From the NCBI GenBank assembly GCA_900769095.1, contig CAAGFH010000248.1, forward strand, positions 1 to 6,031: a DNA stretch of 6,031 nt, in the 5' to 3' direction. Made by a program: the position numbers and the translations under genes. Under the pieces are notes generated by a model. It was not told where the DNA came from, did no database searches, and saw only the letters and a list, made by a program, of their open reading frames with translations. The stretch comes from Methanobacteriaceae archaeon (GTDB lineage Archaea; Methanobacteriota; Methanobacteria; Methanobacteriales; Methanobacteriaceae). This document shows positions 5,847 through 6,031 of this stretch, in pieces (within the stretch, counting starts at the first letter, position 1; every line of letters begins with the position of its first letter).

Positions 5847-6031
5847 TTATTGAGATAATTTTTTTTCAATAAATTCAGCTGCTTTAACAACATTTTCTTT
5901 ATATTGAGGAGCTACATCTTCTAAAAATTCACTAAATGAATCATTATATTCATTAATATATCCATTTTCAAACACAAATAATTTATTGCATATTTTATCC
6001 AAAAAATAACGATCATGACTAACAACTAGAA
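5847..6031 (-). CDS. C-terminal fragment of an ABC-F family ATPase
   Basis: This is the last 60 codons of a minus-strand gene whose 5' part lies beyond the right edge; the stop is TAA at 5849-5847. The fragment opens with LVVSHDRYFLDKICNKLFVF, the H-switch of the second ATPase domain in ABC-F proteins, where the histidine of SHDR contacts the ATP gamma-phosphate. It continues with ENGYINEYNDSFSEFLE, the typical end of that domain, and a short tail ending KKLSQ. ABC-F proteins have two ATPase domains and no membrane part. Those studied act on ribosomes, for example as translation factors or in antibiotic resistance. Which subfamily this belongs to cannot be told from the end. No long C-terminal coiled-coil extension is present. 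Confidence 0.88.
   Translation of the reverse strand, partial: LVVSHDRYFLDKICNKLFVFENGYINEYNDSFSEFLEDVAPQYKENVVKAAEFIEKKLSQ

Overview
The window is strongly AT-rich and carries archaeal information-processing genes: the small and large subunits of replication factor C, an archaeal-type TrmI tRNA methyltransferase, and what looks like the end of an archaeal leucyl-tRNA synthetase. Start codons are preceded by GGTG or GGAG Shine-Dalgarno motifs, and likely terminators are T-tracts. Together with a HtpX protease and a RhuM-family protein, this suggests a low-GC methanogen of the Methanobacteriales, most likely Methanobrevibacter or a close relative. The lineage is inferred from gene content and composition, not from a marker comparison.

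Layout, left to right. Bases 1-13 are identical to the 3' end of the Illumina adapter and are probably not genomic. A 3' fragment of a + strand gene follows (14-127, probably leuS). A 160-bp convergent spacer (128-287) holds candidate terminators for both strands. Next is a minus-strand pair, htpX then trmI (1975 down to 288), joined by a TAATG stop/start overlap. A 140-bp AT-rich spacer (1976-2115) separates htpX from the divergent + strand operon rfcS-rfcL (2116-4635). The last codons of rfcL overlap, tail to tail, the end of a minus-strand RhuM-family gene (4618-5592, with an interrupted 5' part up to 5676). After a 170-bp AT-rich spacer, the C-terminal end of a minus-strand ABC-F ATPase runs off the right edge (5847-6031).

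RfcS and RfcL together form the clamp loader that places the PCNA sliding clamp on DNA, and the RfcL C-terminus ends in a PCNA-binding-like motif. TrmI modifies the T-loop of tRNAs and HtpX is a membrane zinc protease. These two are cotranscribed by position but have no obvious shared pathway. RhuM and ABC-F look like a more variable flank.

The points most worth a second look are: (1) a canonical EF-hand calcium-binding loop embedded in the C-terminal region of HtpX; (2) an in-frame TAG four codons into the RhuM gene, downstream of a well-formed ribosome binding site and upstream of recognisable RhuM N-terminal sequence; (3) the lysine-rich tail of RfcL, whose coding DNA is a T-rich tract on the other strand exactly where the RhuM transcript would end; and (4) adapter sequence at the left edge. 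I found no mobile element, CRISPR array, tRNA or rRNA, and no convincing multi-gene novel system.
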